Shown piece after piece: positions 53,440-63,075 of a stretch of 64,000 nucleotides of DNA. Each line of letters opens with the position of its first letter. Position 1 is the first letter of the stretch. The notes beneath the pieces were generated by a model. That model did no database searches. It was given only the letters and a program-made list of their open reading frames with translations, and was not told the DNA's origin. The position numbers were made by a program, and so were the translations under genes. The DNA comes from Candidatus Fermentithermobacillaceae bacterium (GTDB taxonomy: Bacteria; Bacillota; Sulfobacillia; Fermentithermobacillales; DUSS01), in NCBI GenBank assembly GCA_014896535.1, contig JADBKE010000007.1, positions 132,571 through 196,570 of the forward strand, given 5' to 3'.

Positions 53440-54000
53440 ATGTACTCAACCAGGCTTAATTCTCCAACCAACCGGATCGTTCTCACGGGTCTCATGGCCG
53501 CACTGGCTCTCTTGCTAGAACTCTTCGTGCACATCCCGATGTTTGCCGAATACCTCCTTTATTCGCCCGGCGACGTTCCGGTAATCGTGACATCTGTAGT
53601 TCTCGGGCCCGCCCCGGGGGTCATGGCCGCTTTCGCCAAAGCAGTGCTCTTCGTCGTCCTCACCGGAAAGGGCGGGCCTTTGGGAGGACTCATGCATTTC
53701 GTAGCTTCGGGAGGCATGGTCCTGGTATTGGGTCTTCTCGCTCGCAAAACAGAGGGTAGAAGCTGGGTGCTCGTGCCCGCCGCCGTCCTCACAAGGGTGG
53801 CACTCATGGTCCCCATGAACATGCTGATCACCCCCATATACACGGGACTGCCCCCGTCAGTAATTGCGCAAACGCTGGTACCTGTGGTAATTCCGTTCAA
53901 TACCGTACACGCCGGGGTCAACACGCTCGTGTCTCTCGTCGTCCTGAAGGCCTTACCGCAAAACTCGCGCCGGCCTGTCGACGCTCAAAACCGTTCGTGA
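53440..54000 (+). CDS. ribU: Riboflavin ECF transporter substrate-binding component
   Basis: A 186-residue protein with about six helices (IVLTGLMAALALLLELFV, VPVIVTSVVLGPAPGVMAAFAKAVLFVVL). The GLMAAL and GPxxG pattern is typical of ECF S components. RibU binds riboflavin and uses the shared energizing module EcfAA'T, which is not in this window. The upstream FMN riboswitch makes the substrate assignment firm. Confidence 0.93.
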   Translation: MYSTRLNSPTNRIVLTGLMAALALLLELFVHIPMFAEYLLYSPGDVPVIVTSVVLGPAPGVMAAFAKAVLFVVLTGKGGPLGGLMHFVASGGMVLVLGLLARKTEGRSWVLVPAAVLTRVALMVPMNMLITPIYTGLPPSVIAQTLVPVVIPFNTVHAGVNTLVSLVVLKALPQNSRRPVDAQNRS

Positions 54001-54072
54001 CCGGGAGCTGACCGTCCGGGCACACCGGAATAACCGAGAACGGCGACGGATATTGCAGGATATGCCGGGCAA

Positions 54073-55269
54073 TTGGCGAATACCCCCGTAAACTTCGCTT
54101 GTAGCCCGGGAGATGGTTCTATTGGGGTGACGGTCGGACTCGAGGTCATGCTGAGAGAGGGGCTTTTCAAGGACACGTCGGTCGGGCTTATCACCAACCA
54201 TACGGGCTTAAGTCGCGATCTCGTTTCCAACGTCGACCTGATGCTCGACGCCGGATATCGTATAAAGGCCCTCTTCTCGCCGGAACACGGGCTTTTCGGA
54301 TATCATGCCGATGGAGCTTCCGTCAGCGGTCACCGGGACCCTCGTACCGGGTTACCGGTCTACAGCTTGTACGGGGACACGCAGGCACCCACCGGCGAAA
54401 TGCTGCGGGGCATTGACGTGGTCATCTTCGACATCCAGGACATCGGGGCGCGCTACTACACCTATATATCTACGATGATACTCGCACTGGAAGAATGCTC
54501 CAAACGGGGCATCCCCCTCGTGGTCCTGGACCGGCCCAATCCGCTGGGCGGCGAAGTGGTGGAAGGCAACGTACCCGGTGAGAAATGGCTTTCCTTTGTA
54601 GGAGCGCATCCCATCCCCCAGCGCCACGGAATGACCGTCGGGGAAATCGCTGCGATGGTGGCCCGGGAGAGGGGTTTCGAAGACCCGGTAGTCGTCCCGG
54701 TCGAAGGATGGAAAAGGCGCATGTACTTCCCGGAAACCGGTCTTCAGTGGGTGCCGACATCGCCCAACGTGCCCACGTTTGACACCGCGGTGGTTTATCC
54801 GGGTACGTGCCTTCTGGAAGGGACGACCGTCTCGGAAGGCCGGGGAACAACCTGGCCTTTTCAGTACATCGGGGCGCCCTGGGTAGACGGGCACGCCCTG
54901 GCTTCGCGTTTAAAAGAGCTGAACATCCCCGGCGTTCTCTTTCGTCCGGTGTATTTCCGCCCGGCTTTCGGTAAGTGGTGCGGCGAGGTGGCAGGCGGCG
55001 TAGCGATCCACGTGGTCAACGCTAGAGAAGTACGCCCGGTGGAACTGGGAGTCCGAATACTGTTCGCCCTCAGAGACCTCTATCCCGATCACTTCCAGTT
55101 CCGCCCACCGTCGGCCAACGGCGCGTACTTCTTCGATCTCCTGGCCGGTGGTCCTGACTTGAGGTCGTCGCTGGAAAAGGGGGACTCCCCCGACGACATA
55201 CTGCGAGAATGGGATGGACAGGCCCGCGCGTTCGTCCAAAGGCGTCGTCAGTACCTTATCTACGATTGA
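54073..55269 (+). CDS. namZ: Exo-beta-N-acetylmuramidase NamZ (DUF1343)
   Basis: NamZ removes terminal MurNAc from peptidoglycan fragments. The 398-residue protein shows VGLITNHTGLSRDL, ALFSPEHGLFGYHADGASV, FDIQDIGARYYTYISTM, VLDRPNPLGG and YPGTCLLEGTTVSEGRGT, all DUF1343 signatures. No signal peptide is visible, unlike the secreted B. subtilis enzyme. The TTG at 54073 has AGGA 12 bases upstream; GTG at 54127 is an alternative start. First gene of the recycling cluster. Confidence 0.92.
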   Translation: MANTPVNFACSPGDGSIGVTVGLEVMLREGLFKDTSVGLITNHTGLSRDLVSNVDLMLDAGYRIKALFSPEHGLFGYHADGASVSGHRDPRTGLPVYSLYGDTQAPTGEMLRGIDVVIFDIQDIGARYYTYISTMILALEECSKRGIPLVVLDRPNPLGGEVVEGNVPGEKWLSFVGAHPIPQRHGMTVGEIAAMVARERGFEDPVVVPVEGWKRRMYFPETGLQWVPTSPNVPTFDTAVVYPGTCLLEGTTVSEGRGTTWPFQYIGAPWVDGHALASRLKELNIPGVLFRPVYFRPAFGKWCGEVAGGVAIHVVNAREVRPVELGVRILFALRDLYPDHFQFRPPSANGAYFFDLLAGGPDLRSSLEKGDSPDDILREWDGQARAFVQRRRQYLIYD

Positions 55270-55315
55270 TTCCCGCGCTGGACGCGGGAGGTGGAGGAGA
55301 TGGGAGGTTTTCAAG

Positions 55316-56536
55316 GTGGGACCGGGCGGCGGTCGTCTTTTCCTCGGTGTCGACGGGGGCGGCACCAGCACCGAGGCATCCCTCGTACTGTTTTGCGAAG
55401 ATAACCTCTCCGGACCGGGAGTTGCTCGAGAGCTCGGCACAACCGGCGGAGCACCCGGGCGCGAAGGGCCGCCGGAAGTCGAGAACTACCCCGAAATCGT
55501 TTTGCCGCGGTTTCAGGTTGTCTCCACCGGTACCGGAGGGCCGTCCAACTGCTACGCCGTGCCGCCCGATACGGTCTTTAATTCCATAAGGGAAGCCATC
55601 TCTCGGTGTTTGGAGAAGTACGGCTCACCTGGGGGCGCATCGCACCCCGCGGAAGCGGGCCGAAACTTCGCAGGCACCGGTCAGACGCCGGACGGTCTTG
55701 ACGCCGTCGAGCTGACGTGCCTGGCGCTGGCCGGCGCCGTGAGCCAGGAGGATCGCGAAGGTCTCGCAAATCTCCTTTCGCCCATCTTTCCCGATAGGTC
55801 CCGCTTTTTCGTCGTGGAAGATTCCCTGGCAGCCCTCGCCGCGGCGCACGAAGGAAAGGACGGGATAGTGATAATCGCCGGCACGGGCTCAAACTGCCTC
55901 GGTACGCACAGGGGCAAGGTAACCAAAGCGGGAGGATGGGGATATCTCATCGGCGACGAGGGAAGCGCTTATGACATCTCAAAACGCGCTTTGAACGCGG
56001 TTTTCCGCGCCTACGACGGGCGAGGGCCCGAAACCGCACTCACACCTTTGATTCTTTCCCGCCTCTCTTCTTGGAGAGAGCAAACTCGCGACGAACACCT
56101 TCCGCCGGAGACCCGCAGCGGCGACGGGCGTTTTTCCAGCCGCATTCCCGGATCACGGTCCGCGAAACCGGTGCCTCCGGATGTCCTCCGCCTCATTTAC
56201 GAAATGTCCAGAAACGAACTGGCATCCCTGGCACCTCTCGTGATGCAGGCTGCCGAAGAGGGGGATGCCGTGGCACGATCCATACTGGCCGCGTGTGCCA
56301 GAAACCTAACGGAGATGGCCGTGGCCGTCGCGGGAAAACTGGGTCTCGACCGTCCGGTTGTGGCGCTCGTCGGCGGTACCCTTGAAAACCGATTATACGC
56401 AAAACTGGTCGAGGAAGAGCTATCCCGTGCTTTGCCCGGAGCAACCGCAACGAAACCCCGGCACCCTCCATCGGTGGGCGCGGCCATCCTCGCATATATG
56501 CGCTGGAGTTCACATCACAGCTCTTCAGAAAGATGA
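55316..56536 (+). CDS. murK: BadF/BcrA-family amino-sugar kinase (MurK-like)
   Basis: A 406-residue ASKHA kinase. It has FLGVDGGGTSTEA (phosphate 1), VEDSLAALAAAH, IIAGTGSNCLG, GGWGYLIGDEGSAYDI and VALVGGTLENR. MurK of Clostridium acetobutylicum, of the same family, phosphorylates MurNAc and GlcNAc; the neighbours murQ and namZ make this the best guess. Two hydrophilic insertions (near residues 45-75 and 255-295) enlarge it. GTG at 55316 lies eight bases after GGGAGG. Confidence 0.88.
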   Translation: MGPGGGRLFLGVDGGGTSTEASLVLFCEDNLSGPGVARELGTTGGAPGREGPPEVENYPEIVLPRFQVVSTGTGGPSNCYAVPPDTVFNSIREAISRCLEKYGSPGGASHPAEAGRNFAGTGQTPDGLDAVELTCLALAGAVSQEDREGLANLLSPIFPDRSRFFVVEDSLAALAAAHEGKDGIVIIAGTGSNCLGTHRGKVTKAGGWGYLIGDEGSAYDISKRALNAVFRAYDGRGPETALTPLILSRLSSWREQTRDEHLPPETRSGDGRFSSRIPGSRSAKPVPPDVLRLIYEMSRNELASLAPLVMQAAEEGDAVARSILAACARNLTEMAVAVAGKLGLDRPVVALVGGTLENRLYAKLVEEELSRALPGATATKPRHPPSVGAAILAYMRWSSHHSSSER

Positions 56537-56550
56537 GAGGAATTCCGGAC

Positions 56551-58755
56551 ATGAGCGACTACATTCCCAGAACCGAAAGGCAAAACCCGCTTACCCGCGA
56601 CATAGATACGTGGCCTGTCAGGAAAATCCTCGAGGTCATGAACGCCGAGGACCACCGGGTCGCTCCCGCAGTTGCGCTGGAAATCCCCAACATCGCCAGG
56701 GCGACCAGGATGGTGGCCGAAGCTATCGCCGCCGGAAAACGCGTCCTGTACGTGGGCTCAGGAACCAGCGGCAGGCTCGGGGTTCTTGACGCTGCCGAAT
56801 GGCAGCCCACATTCGGAATCGGGTCCGGAGTCGTCGACGCCGTCATAGCCGGCGGCACCGAAGCATTGTGGAGAGCCATCGAAGGCGGCGAGGACCGGGA
56901 GGATGCGGGCAGGCAGGCAGTGAAGGAGAGAAACATCGGACAGGGCGATGTCGTTGTCGGCATCGCAGCCAGTGGCAGGACGCCGTTCACCCTGGGGGCG
57001 TTGCAGGAAGCCAAATCCAGGGGTGCCTCCACCATAGCCATCGTGGGCGACCCCTCGGGCCCCCTGAGCTCCTTGGCCGACGTGGTCATATCTCCGGACG
57101 TAGGCCCCGAGGTGATCGCCGGTTCCACCAGGCTAAAGAACGGCACCGCTCAGAAGATGGTGCTCAATATGATCTCCACCGCCGCCATGATCCTTCTGGG
57201 ACGTACCTATTCCAACTTGATGGCGGGAGCTTCAGCCAGCAACGCCAAGCTCTCGAGAAGAGCCAGACTTATCTTGAGTGAGGCCACCGGCGCCTCCGTG
57301 GAAAAGGTGGAAGACGCGCTGGAAGAGGCGCAGGGCGATGTCCCGGTGGCGTTGATCTGTCTCCTCACCGGAGCCACGGCCGAAGAAGCCAGAACAGCGC
57401 TGCTACAATCCAGGGGTTCCATCAGGCGGGCCATAGAGCTCGCAGGCCAACGCCGAATCTCTTCCCGTGGTGTCGTCTCTGCGCCGGGCGAACAAGCCGG
57501 AACGGACGCGAGCGGACTGGCTCCCTGTACGCTCTCGGCCAAAAGAGACACTGCGGGCGACGCCCGGCGTTCTTCGGAAAACGCCGGGGTAACCGGCGAC
57601 GCAGGGACAGCTAACCGCAGTCCCGCCCCTCGCCTCGAGTTCGCTCGCCCGGAGGAGGTTGGACTTGATCCGGTAGCTCTGGAGCGTGCCTTCGAGGTGG
57701 TCAGGGACGCCGTCGGCAACGGCGAGGGAGAGATTCCCGGCGCCGTTTGTGCCGTGGTGCGCCAGGGTAAAGTAGTCGGGCCTCGGGCATTCGGCCTCGC
57801 GGTCAGGACCCCCGTGAGAATACCCATGACTCCCGCTACCGTTTTTGACCTGGCATCTCTCACTAAGGTCGTGGCCACGCTCCCCTCCATACTGGTTCTC
57901 CTGGAAATGGGAAAACTCAGGCTGGATGACAGGGTCTCTCTGTTCTTGCCGGAGTTCGGCGTCAACGGAAAAGAGTCCATCACCATAAGGCATCTGTTGA
58001 CCCACACTTCCGGACTTCCCGCCCACGTGAAGTTCTACGAAATGGGCCTTGACCGGGCCGGGATCGTTCGCAAGATCTGCGAAATGGAAGCGTCACCCCC
58101 CGGCGAGCACGTAGTTTACAGCGACCTCGGGTTCATCATTTTGGGCGAGATAGTGGAAAGGATTACCGGAAAAAGCCTGGACGAGTTCGCCCGCGAGAAC
58201 ATCTGGCGGCCGCTGGGGATGAACGACACCTGCTTTTTGCCCGGCGAGTCCTCCCGTCACCGCTTAGCCGCGACCGAATATCGGGCGGACCTCAAGAAAG
58301 TGATGTGGGGCGAGGTTCACGATGAGAACGCCTATGCCATGGGAGGCATCGCGGGCCACGCCGGCCTCTTCAGTACCGTCACGGATCTGGCGAGATATGC
58401 TTTGATGTGGCTCGGAGAGGGCGAGTTCGGCTCGGTTCGAGTCTTGTCCCGAAGCACGGTCCGTCTGGCTATAAAAGAGCACGTTAACAAAGAAGACAGG
58501 CGTGGCCTGGGTTGGGTATTGAAGTCTCACGCTTTTTCTTCGGGCGGAGATCTACTTTCGGATGCGTCTTATGGACACACCGGATTCACGGGAACGAGCC
58601 TCTGGTGCGATCCGGAAACGCAGACGGCCATCATCCTTCTCACCAATAGGGTGCATGCCGGAAGAGACGGGACAGCCATCATCGAACTCAGACCCAGATT
58701 TGCCAACGCGGTAGCCGCGGCAATCGGCATTCGCAACCGGAGTAACCGCTGTTAA
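56551..58755 (+). CDS. Fused MurNAc-6-phosphate etherase and beta-lactamase-family amidase
   Basis: A single 734-residue frame. Residues 1-300 are MurQ: RQNPLTRDIDTWPV, VGSGTSGRLGVLDAAEWQPTFG, AIEGGEDREDAG and AGSTRLKNGTAQKMVLNM. A low-complexity linker of about 65 residues follows. The rest is an S12 serine hydrolase with SLTK (Ser436, Lys439), YSDLGF and GHTGFTG. In B. subtilis the murQ operon carries a separate S12 amidase, AmiE, which removes peptides from MurNAc, so this looks like a murQ-amiE fusion. ATG at 56551 has GAGAGG; an ATG at 56533 overlaps the kinase stop. Confidence 0.9.
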   Translation: MSDYIPRTERQNPLTRDIDTWPVRKILEVMNAEDHRVAPAVALEIPNIARATRMVAEAIAAGKRVLYVGSGTSGRLGVLDAAEWQPTFGIGSGVVDAVIAGGTEALWRAIEGGEDREDAGRQAVKERNIGQGDVVVGIAASGRTPFTLGALQEAKSRGASTIAIVGDPSGPLSSLADVVISPDVGPEVIAGSTRLKNGTAQKMVLNMISTAAMILLGRTYSNLMAGASASNAKLSRRARLILSEATGASVEKVEDALEEAQGDVPVALICLLTGATAEEARTALLQSRGSIRRAIELAGQRRISSRGVVSAPGEQAGTDASGLAPCTLSAKRDTAGDARRSSENAGVTGDAGTANRSPAPRLEFARPEEVGLDPVALERAFEVVRDAVGNGEGEIPGAVCAVVRQGKVVGPRAFGLAVRTPVRIPMTPATVFDLASLTKVVATLPSILVLLEMGKLRLDDRVSLFLPEFGVNGKESITIRHLLTHTSGLPAHVKFYEMGLDRAGIVRKICEMEASPPGEHVVYSDLGFIILGEIVERITGKSLDEFARENIWRPLGMNDTCFLPGESSRHRLAATEYRADLKKVMWGEVHDENAYAMGGIAGHAGLFSTVTDLARYALMWLGEGEFGSVRVLSRSTVRLAIKEHVNKEDRRGLGWVLKSHAFSSGGDLLSDASYGHTGFTGTSLWCDPETQTAIILLTNRVHAGRDGTAIIELRPRFANAVAAAIGIRNRSNRC

Positions 58756-58772
58756 GGAAGGAGGTCATAAAC

Positions 58773-60476
58773 TTGAAAATCTCATCCGACCTCGGAACCG
58801 CGAAGAAACCCGGGACCGATATGGATTCTTCGAGGGTGCCCGCAGCTCTTGAGGCCAAAGTGGAGGCTCGTCTCCGCGGAATGAGCTTGGAGGACAAAGT
58901 CGGACAGGTGTTCATGTTCGGATTTCCCGGAAAGGACCCAGAAAACGCCCGACCGCTCATAGAAAACCTCCGGGCGGGCGGCATCATCTATTTCGCCCGC
59001 AACACGGGACCTGTGGGCGAAGTAGCCGCACTTTCCGCGACTCTCCAGGAGATCGCTCTGAGGTCGGGACCGGGAATTCCCCTCTTCATCTCCGCTGACC
59101 AGGAAGGGGGGATCGTCTGCCGGTTGACCGAAGGTTTTCCCGTGATGCCCGGCCACATGGCGCTTGCGGCAGCCGACGGCCCGCAGCTCGTGGAGAAAGT
59201 GGCCGAGGCCATTGGAACGGGCTTGAGAGTTGCCGGGGTAAACATGAACCTCGCGCCGGTGCTGGACGTCAATGACAACCCCGAGAATCCAGTGATCGGG
59301 ATAAGGTCCTTCGGCTCGAACCCGGAAAGGGTGGCAGAGCTGGGTGCAGCATACGCTCGGGGATTGCGCGAAAGCGGAGTCATACCCGTGGGCAAGCACT
59401 TTCCGGGTCACGGCAACACCTCCGTGGACTCCCATCTGGACCTGCCCGTCCTCCCTCACTCCTGGGACAGGCTTGAGAGGGTGGAGCTCTTCCCGTTTCG
59501 CAGAGCGATTTCCGAGGGCCTCGAGTGCGTTATGACGGCCCACGTGCTATTCGAAGCCATCGACCCCGACCGTCCGGCAACTCTTTCGCGCAAAGTACTG
59601 GTGGGCCTACTCAGGGAAAAGCTCGGGTTTTCCGGGCTTGTCATGACCGATTGCCTTGAGATGAACGCCATATCCAAACATCCTGGAACGGTCAGGGGAG
59701 CCGTCGAGGCCTTTAAAGCCGGGGCGGACGTGCTACTCATATCCCACACCTTTGAACTGCAAAAAGAAGCTTACATGGCCCTTTGCAGCGCGGTGAGAAA
59801 CGGGGAAGTACCCCGGTCGCGCCTGGACGAATCGGTCTCAAGGATACTCAGACTCAAATACCTTTTCTCAATTCCCAACCCGCTCCAGCCAGAAGACTTC
59901 CCCTTGGATAATTGGGACGAATACTGGAACCTCTCCGCCCGGGCGCACTGTGATTCAATAACGGTAGTGAAGGACGAACGCAGCGTAGTGCCGCTCAAAC
60001 CCGGAGCCCGGATTCTTCTGGTTAATCCAGACGGTGCGCATAGGCTACAGGTAGAAGACGCGGCGAGGTCGGGAGCAAGCCCGGGCACGCCGCTGGGCAA
60101 CGCTCTCCGGTCCAGAGGCTTCGTGGTGAGGGAACGTACTCATTCCAACTGCGAGATTCCGGAAGCCGTTGACGAGGAGTACATCATCGTCGTCACCCAG
60201 GGGGCCATCCGGAGTCCGGCGCAGGCTGCATTCCTCGGAAGATTGCGTGACGTTTGCCTGAAGAGCCGTATCCCGGGGACGGTGCCCAGCTCGCAGGGGC
60301 AAGCTATACCGGTCGTTCTGGTCGCAGCTCGCGAGCCTTACGACGTACGCCTCTTCCCCGAGGTAGGGACGTACATATGCACTTACGGTTCAAGACCCGA
60401 GTCTATGGAAGCGCTCGGCCGGGTGCTGGCCGGAGAATGCGTGGCGCGGGGTAAGCTCCCCGTCGAACTGAAATGA
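58773..60476 (+). CDS. nagZ: GH3 beta-N-acetylglucosaminidase NagZ
   Basis: A 567-residue GH3 enzyme releasing GlcNAc from muropeptides. The His-Asp dyad loop KHFPGHGNTSVDSHLDLP and nucleophile Asp in VMTDCLEMNAI identify the NagZ subgroup; QEGGIVCRL and NPVIGIRSFG also fit. The C-terminal domain of about 190 residues is as in Gram-positive NagZ. No signal peptide. TTG at 58773 is seven bases after AAGGAGGT. Confidence 0.94.
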   Translation: MKISSDLGTAKKPGTDMDSSRVPAALEAKVEARLRGMSLEDKVGQVFMFGFPGKDPENARPLIENLRAGGIIYFARNTGPVGEVAALSATLQEIALRSGPGIPLFISADQEGGIVCRLTEGFPVMPGHMALAAADGPQLVEKVAEAIGTGLRVAGVNMNLAPVLDVNDNPENPVIGIRSFGSNPERVAELGAAYARGLRESGVIPVGKHFPGHGNTSVDSHLDLPVLPHSWDRLERVELFPFRRAISEGLECVMTAHVLFEAIDPDRPATLSRKVLVGLLREKLGFSGLVMTDCLEMNAISKHPGTVRGAVEAFKAGADVLLISHTFELQKEAYMALCSAVRNGEVPRSRLDESVSRILRLKYLFSIPNPLQPEDFPLDNWDEYWNLSARAHCDSITVVKDERSVVPLKPGARILLVNPDGAHRLQVEDAARSGASPGTPLGNALRSRGFVVRERTHSNCEIPEAVDEEYIIVVTQGAIRSPAQAAFLGRLRDVCLKSRIPGTVPSSQGQAIPVVLVAAREPYDVRLFPEVGTYICTYGSRPESMEALGRVLAGECVARGKLPVELK

Positions 60477-61741
60477 AGCGAGAAAGCCACCGGCGTGCGG
60501 CGCAACAAACGACACGGCGAAAAGCGACGTGCAGATACCTCCGGCGGTTTGCCAGCAGGACTTCCCGGCTGGTGGTAGGGCTCATGTCCGGCACGTCCGC
60601 CGATGGTATCGACGCGGTCCTGACCCGCATTGAAGGAACGGGTGCGGACGCCAAAGTGACGCTGCTTTATCACTCCTTTACGCCGTACCCCGAAAACATA
60701 AGGTCCTTGCTCCTGGAAAATCCGGCAGCCTTGTCCGCGAGGGACCTCGCTTGGCTGAACTTCCAGCTGGGCGAGCTCTTCGCTCAAGCTGCTCTGGCAT
60801 GCATCGAGGGCGCGGGCCTCCGGAGGGAAGACGTGGACCTCATCGCTTCTCACGGCCAAACCATCGTACATCTACCGGCCTCAGGGAACGGCACCGGCGC
60901 CACCCTCCAAATCGGCGAACTCTCGGTCATAGCGGCCAGGACGGACATACTGACCGTGGGAGATTTCCGCCCCAGCGACGTGGCGGTGGGTGGTCAGGGC
61001 GCGCCGCTGGTTCCCTTCGCCGACTACGTTCTCTTTCGTCACGAAGCGAAAGGCCGCATTATCCTCAACATCGGCGGGATCGCGAACCTCACCTATCTTC
61101 CGCCCGGCGCCGGGATCGACGACGTCATGGCTTTCGATACCGGTCCGGGCAACATGGTACTGGACGGCCTCGTATATCTGGCCACCGACGGGCAACTCCA
61201 GATGGACGAAGGCGGAAAGCTGGCCCTTGCGGGAAAGGTCCGCCCGGATATTCTCGCCGAGTTGCTCGACGATCCATATTTTGCGCAGAGCCCGCCCAAG
61301 TCCACCGGTCGGGAGAAGTTCGGCCGGCACTACGCCAGGGCTATCCTGGGTACCTGGCGCGGCGTCCCTCTGGAAGATCTCGTCAGGACGGCAGCGGAAT
61401 TGACGGTGCGTTCGGTGGCCGACGCGATACGAAGATGGGTTTTCCCGGTAGGACCCGTTCACGAGCTCGTCGTGGGAGGAGGAGGTGCGCGTAACCCTCT
61501 GCTCCTGAGTCGCCTGGCGGAAGAGTTACCGGAGGTAAAGCTTCTCACCCACCAGGATCTGGGAATAGACGACAAGGCCAAAGAGGCGCTGGCCTTTGCT
61601 ATCCTGGGCAACGAGACCATAGCGGGAAACCCTAACAACGTGCCCTCCGCTACGGGGGCACGTTATCCGGTGTGCATGGGGAAAATATGTTTTCCGCCAC
61701 AGTACGGTACGAAGACAAGACGCCGGACGCCAGCAGGCTGA
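60473..61741 (+). CDS. anmK: Anhydro-N-acetylmuramic acid kinase
   Basis: AnmK opens and phosphorylates 1,6-anhydroMurNAc to MurNAc-6-P, the MurQ substrate. Motifs: LMSGTSADGIDAVL, IASHGQTIVHLP, GDFRPSDVAVGGQGAPLVPFAD, LNIGGIANLTYLP and FDTGPGNMVLDG. ATG at 60473 overlaps the nagZ stop. The first 32 residues are basic and non-homologous. The presence of AnmK suggests lytic-transglycosylase-type products are salvaged as well. Confidence 0.95.
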   Translation: MKRESHRRAAQQTTRRKATCRYLRRFASRTSRLVVGLMSGTSADGIDAVLTRIEGTGADAKVTLLYHSFTPYPENIRSLLLENPAALSARDLAWLNFQLGELFAQAALACIEGAGLRREDVDLIASHGQTIVHLPASGNGTGATLQIGELSVIAARTDILTVGDFRPSDVAVGGQGAPLVPFADYVLFRHEAKGRIILNIGGIANLTYLPPGAGIDDVMAFDTGPGNMVLDGLVYLATDGQLQMDEGGKLALAGKVRPDILAELLDDPYFAQSPPKSTGREKFGRHYARAILGTWRGVPLEDLVRTAAELTVRSVADAIRRWVFPVGPVHELVVGGGGARNPLLLSRLAEELPEVKLLTHQDLGIDDKAKEALAFAILGNETIAGNPNNVPSATGARYPVCMGKICFPPQYGTKTRRRTPAG

Positions 61742-61818
61742 GTTGGTAGGGCAGCTCATCACGGATGTCGTATAAATCCATGCTGTATAAACCAGATTGA
61801 CCTGGAGGATCACATTGG

Positions 61819-62610
61819 ATGCTATGCAACAGCTATGCCGAGGAGATCCGGCGTCACCTGATTCCCCGCCGTCGGGATATAACCGTCCTCGCCCTCGATG
61901 AAACGGACTCCACCAACGATGACGCCCGCGAGCTGGCGGAAAAGGGCTACCCCGAGGGAACGCTGGTTGTTGCGCGGAGACAGCGCCGGGGTAGAGGGCG
62001 CATGGGCCGGAGATGGATGTCGCCCGAGGGAGGCGTATTCATGTCGATAATATTGCGGCCGCCGCGTTCTCTACCTGGCCTTTCAGCTCTTCCCCTTGTC
62101 GTGGGATACGGGGTGGCCAGGGCGCTTCGGGAGGAGCACGGCGTACCCGCCGCAATAAAGTGGCCCAACGATGTCCTGGTTCGGCAAAAGAAAATCGCGG
62201 GGATCCTCTGCGAGTCGGCGTTCGAGCAGACGGACTGCTGGGTCGTAGCCGGGATCGGTATCAACGCCACCATGACCGGTCAGGACTTTCCCCGGGAGAT
62301 ACAGGACCTGGCTACGTCGCTTCTCCTGGAAACGGAAATTCCCGTTTCGATTCCCGCCCTCGTGGCTTCGGTGTACGACTGGGTGATGCAATCATATTCC
62401 GCTTTCCTTAGCCGGGGGTTTGCTTCGCTTTTACCCGGTATTTTGCAAATCGCGGCCTACGTCGGAGAAAACGTGATCGTCAGCACTCCAACGGGACCCG
62501 TCGGCGGAAAGATGCTGGGCATCGACCAGGACGGTCTGCTCCTTCTGGAATTAGACAACAAAGAGGAGCGGCGAATACCCGCGGGAGACGTGTCCCTGAG
62601 AAAGGGCTGA
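61819..62610 (+). CDS. birA: Biotin-[acetyl-CoA-carboxylase] ligase without HTH domain
   Basis: A 263-residue biotin protein ligase. It has LDETDSTNDDARELA, RRQRRGRGRMGRRW (biotinyl-AMP loop), KWPNDVLVRQKKIAGIL and GIGINAT. The usual N-terminal winged helix of regulatory BirA is absent, so it should only biotinylate (for example AccB), not repress. GGAGG lies ten bases before the ATG. Confidence 0.94.
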   Translation: MLCNSYAEEIRRHLIPRRRDITVLALDETDSTNDDARELAEKGYPEGTLVVARRQRRGRGRMGRRWMSPEGGVFMSIILRPPRSLPGLSALPLVVGYGVARALREEHGVPAAIKWPNDVLVRQKKIAGILCESAFEQTDCWVVAGIGINATMTGQDFPREIQDLATSLLLETEIPVSIPALVASVYDWVMQSYSAFLSRGFASLLPGILQIAAYVGENVIVSTPTGPVGGKMLGIDQDGLLLLELDNKEERRIPAGDVSLRKG

Positions 62611-62690
62611 ACTTGTCCTGAACCGGCAGGGTCCGTCAAAGCTCCGGCGAAACCCTGGCGCTGATTGGCCTCGAACCCGCGCTGAAGGGA

Positions 62691-63050
62691 CTATCCCTCT
62701 TGCCTGCAGTTGGGGACCTCTATCCTGTTCGGAGCCTTGTCCTCACTCACCAGGCCTTTTCGCCTCCGGTAGTCGTTGATGGCCGCGCGGAGGGCTTGTT
62801 CCGCCAGAACCGAACAGTGCATTTTCACCGGCGGGAGTCCATCCAGGGCTTCCGCCACGGTTTTGTTGGTCACTTCTAGCGCTTCGTCCAGGGTCTTCCC
62901 TTTTATCAGTTCCGTCGCCATGCTGCTGGTAGCGATGGCAGCAGCGCACCCGAATGTGAGGAACTTGGCATCGGTTATCCGGTCGGCGGCAGATGAGGAA
63001 CCTGCGCCTTCTGGGGGAGACGAAGTTTCGCTGGCGGACCGCAGGAGCAA
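62691..63050 (-). CDS. IscU/NifU-like scaffold with degenerate N-terminus
   Basis: A 119-residue frame whose last 90 residues match IscU/Nif[41 protein letters not shown] and [17 protein letters not shown] keep two of the three cluster Cys. The N-terminal third, which should include GNPVCGD with the first Cys, is replaced by [11 protein letters not shown] and a Ser/Glu-rich stretch. The only start is TTG at 63050 with a weak site. No iscS is nearby. It may be a decayed gene or a modified scaffold. Confidence 0.7.
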   Translation of the reverse strand: MLLRSASETSSPPEGAGSSSAADRITDAKFLTFGCAAAIATSSMATELIKGKTLDEALEVTNKTVAEALDGLPPVKMHCSVLAEQALRAAINDYRRRKGLVSEDKAPNRIEVPNCRQEG

Positions 63051-63075
63051 GCCCCACGGATTTGGGACCCCGAGC

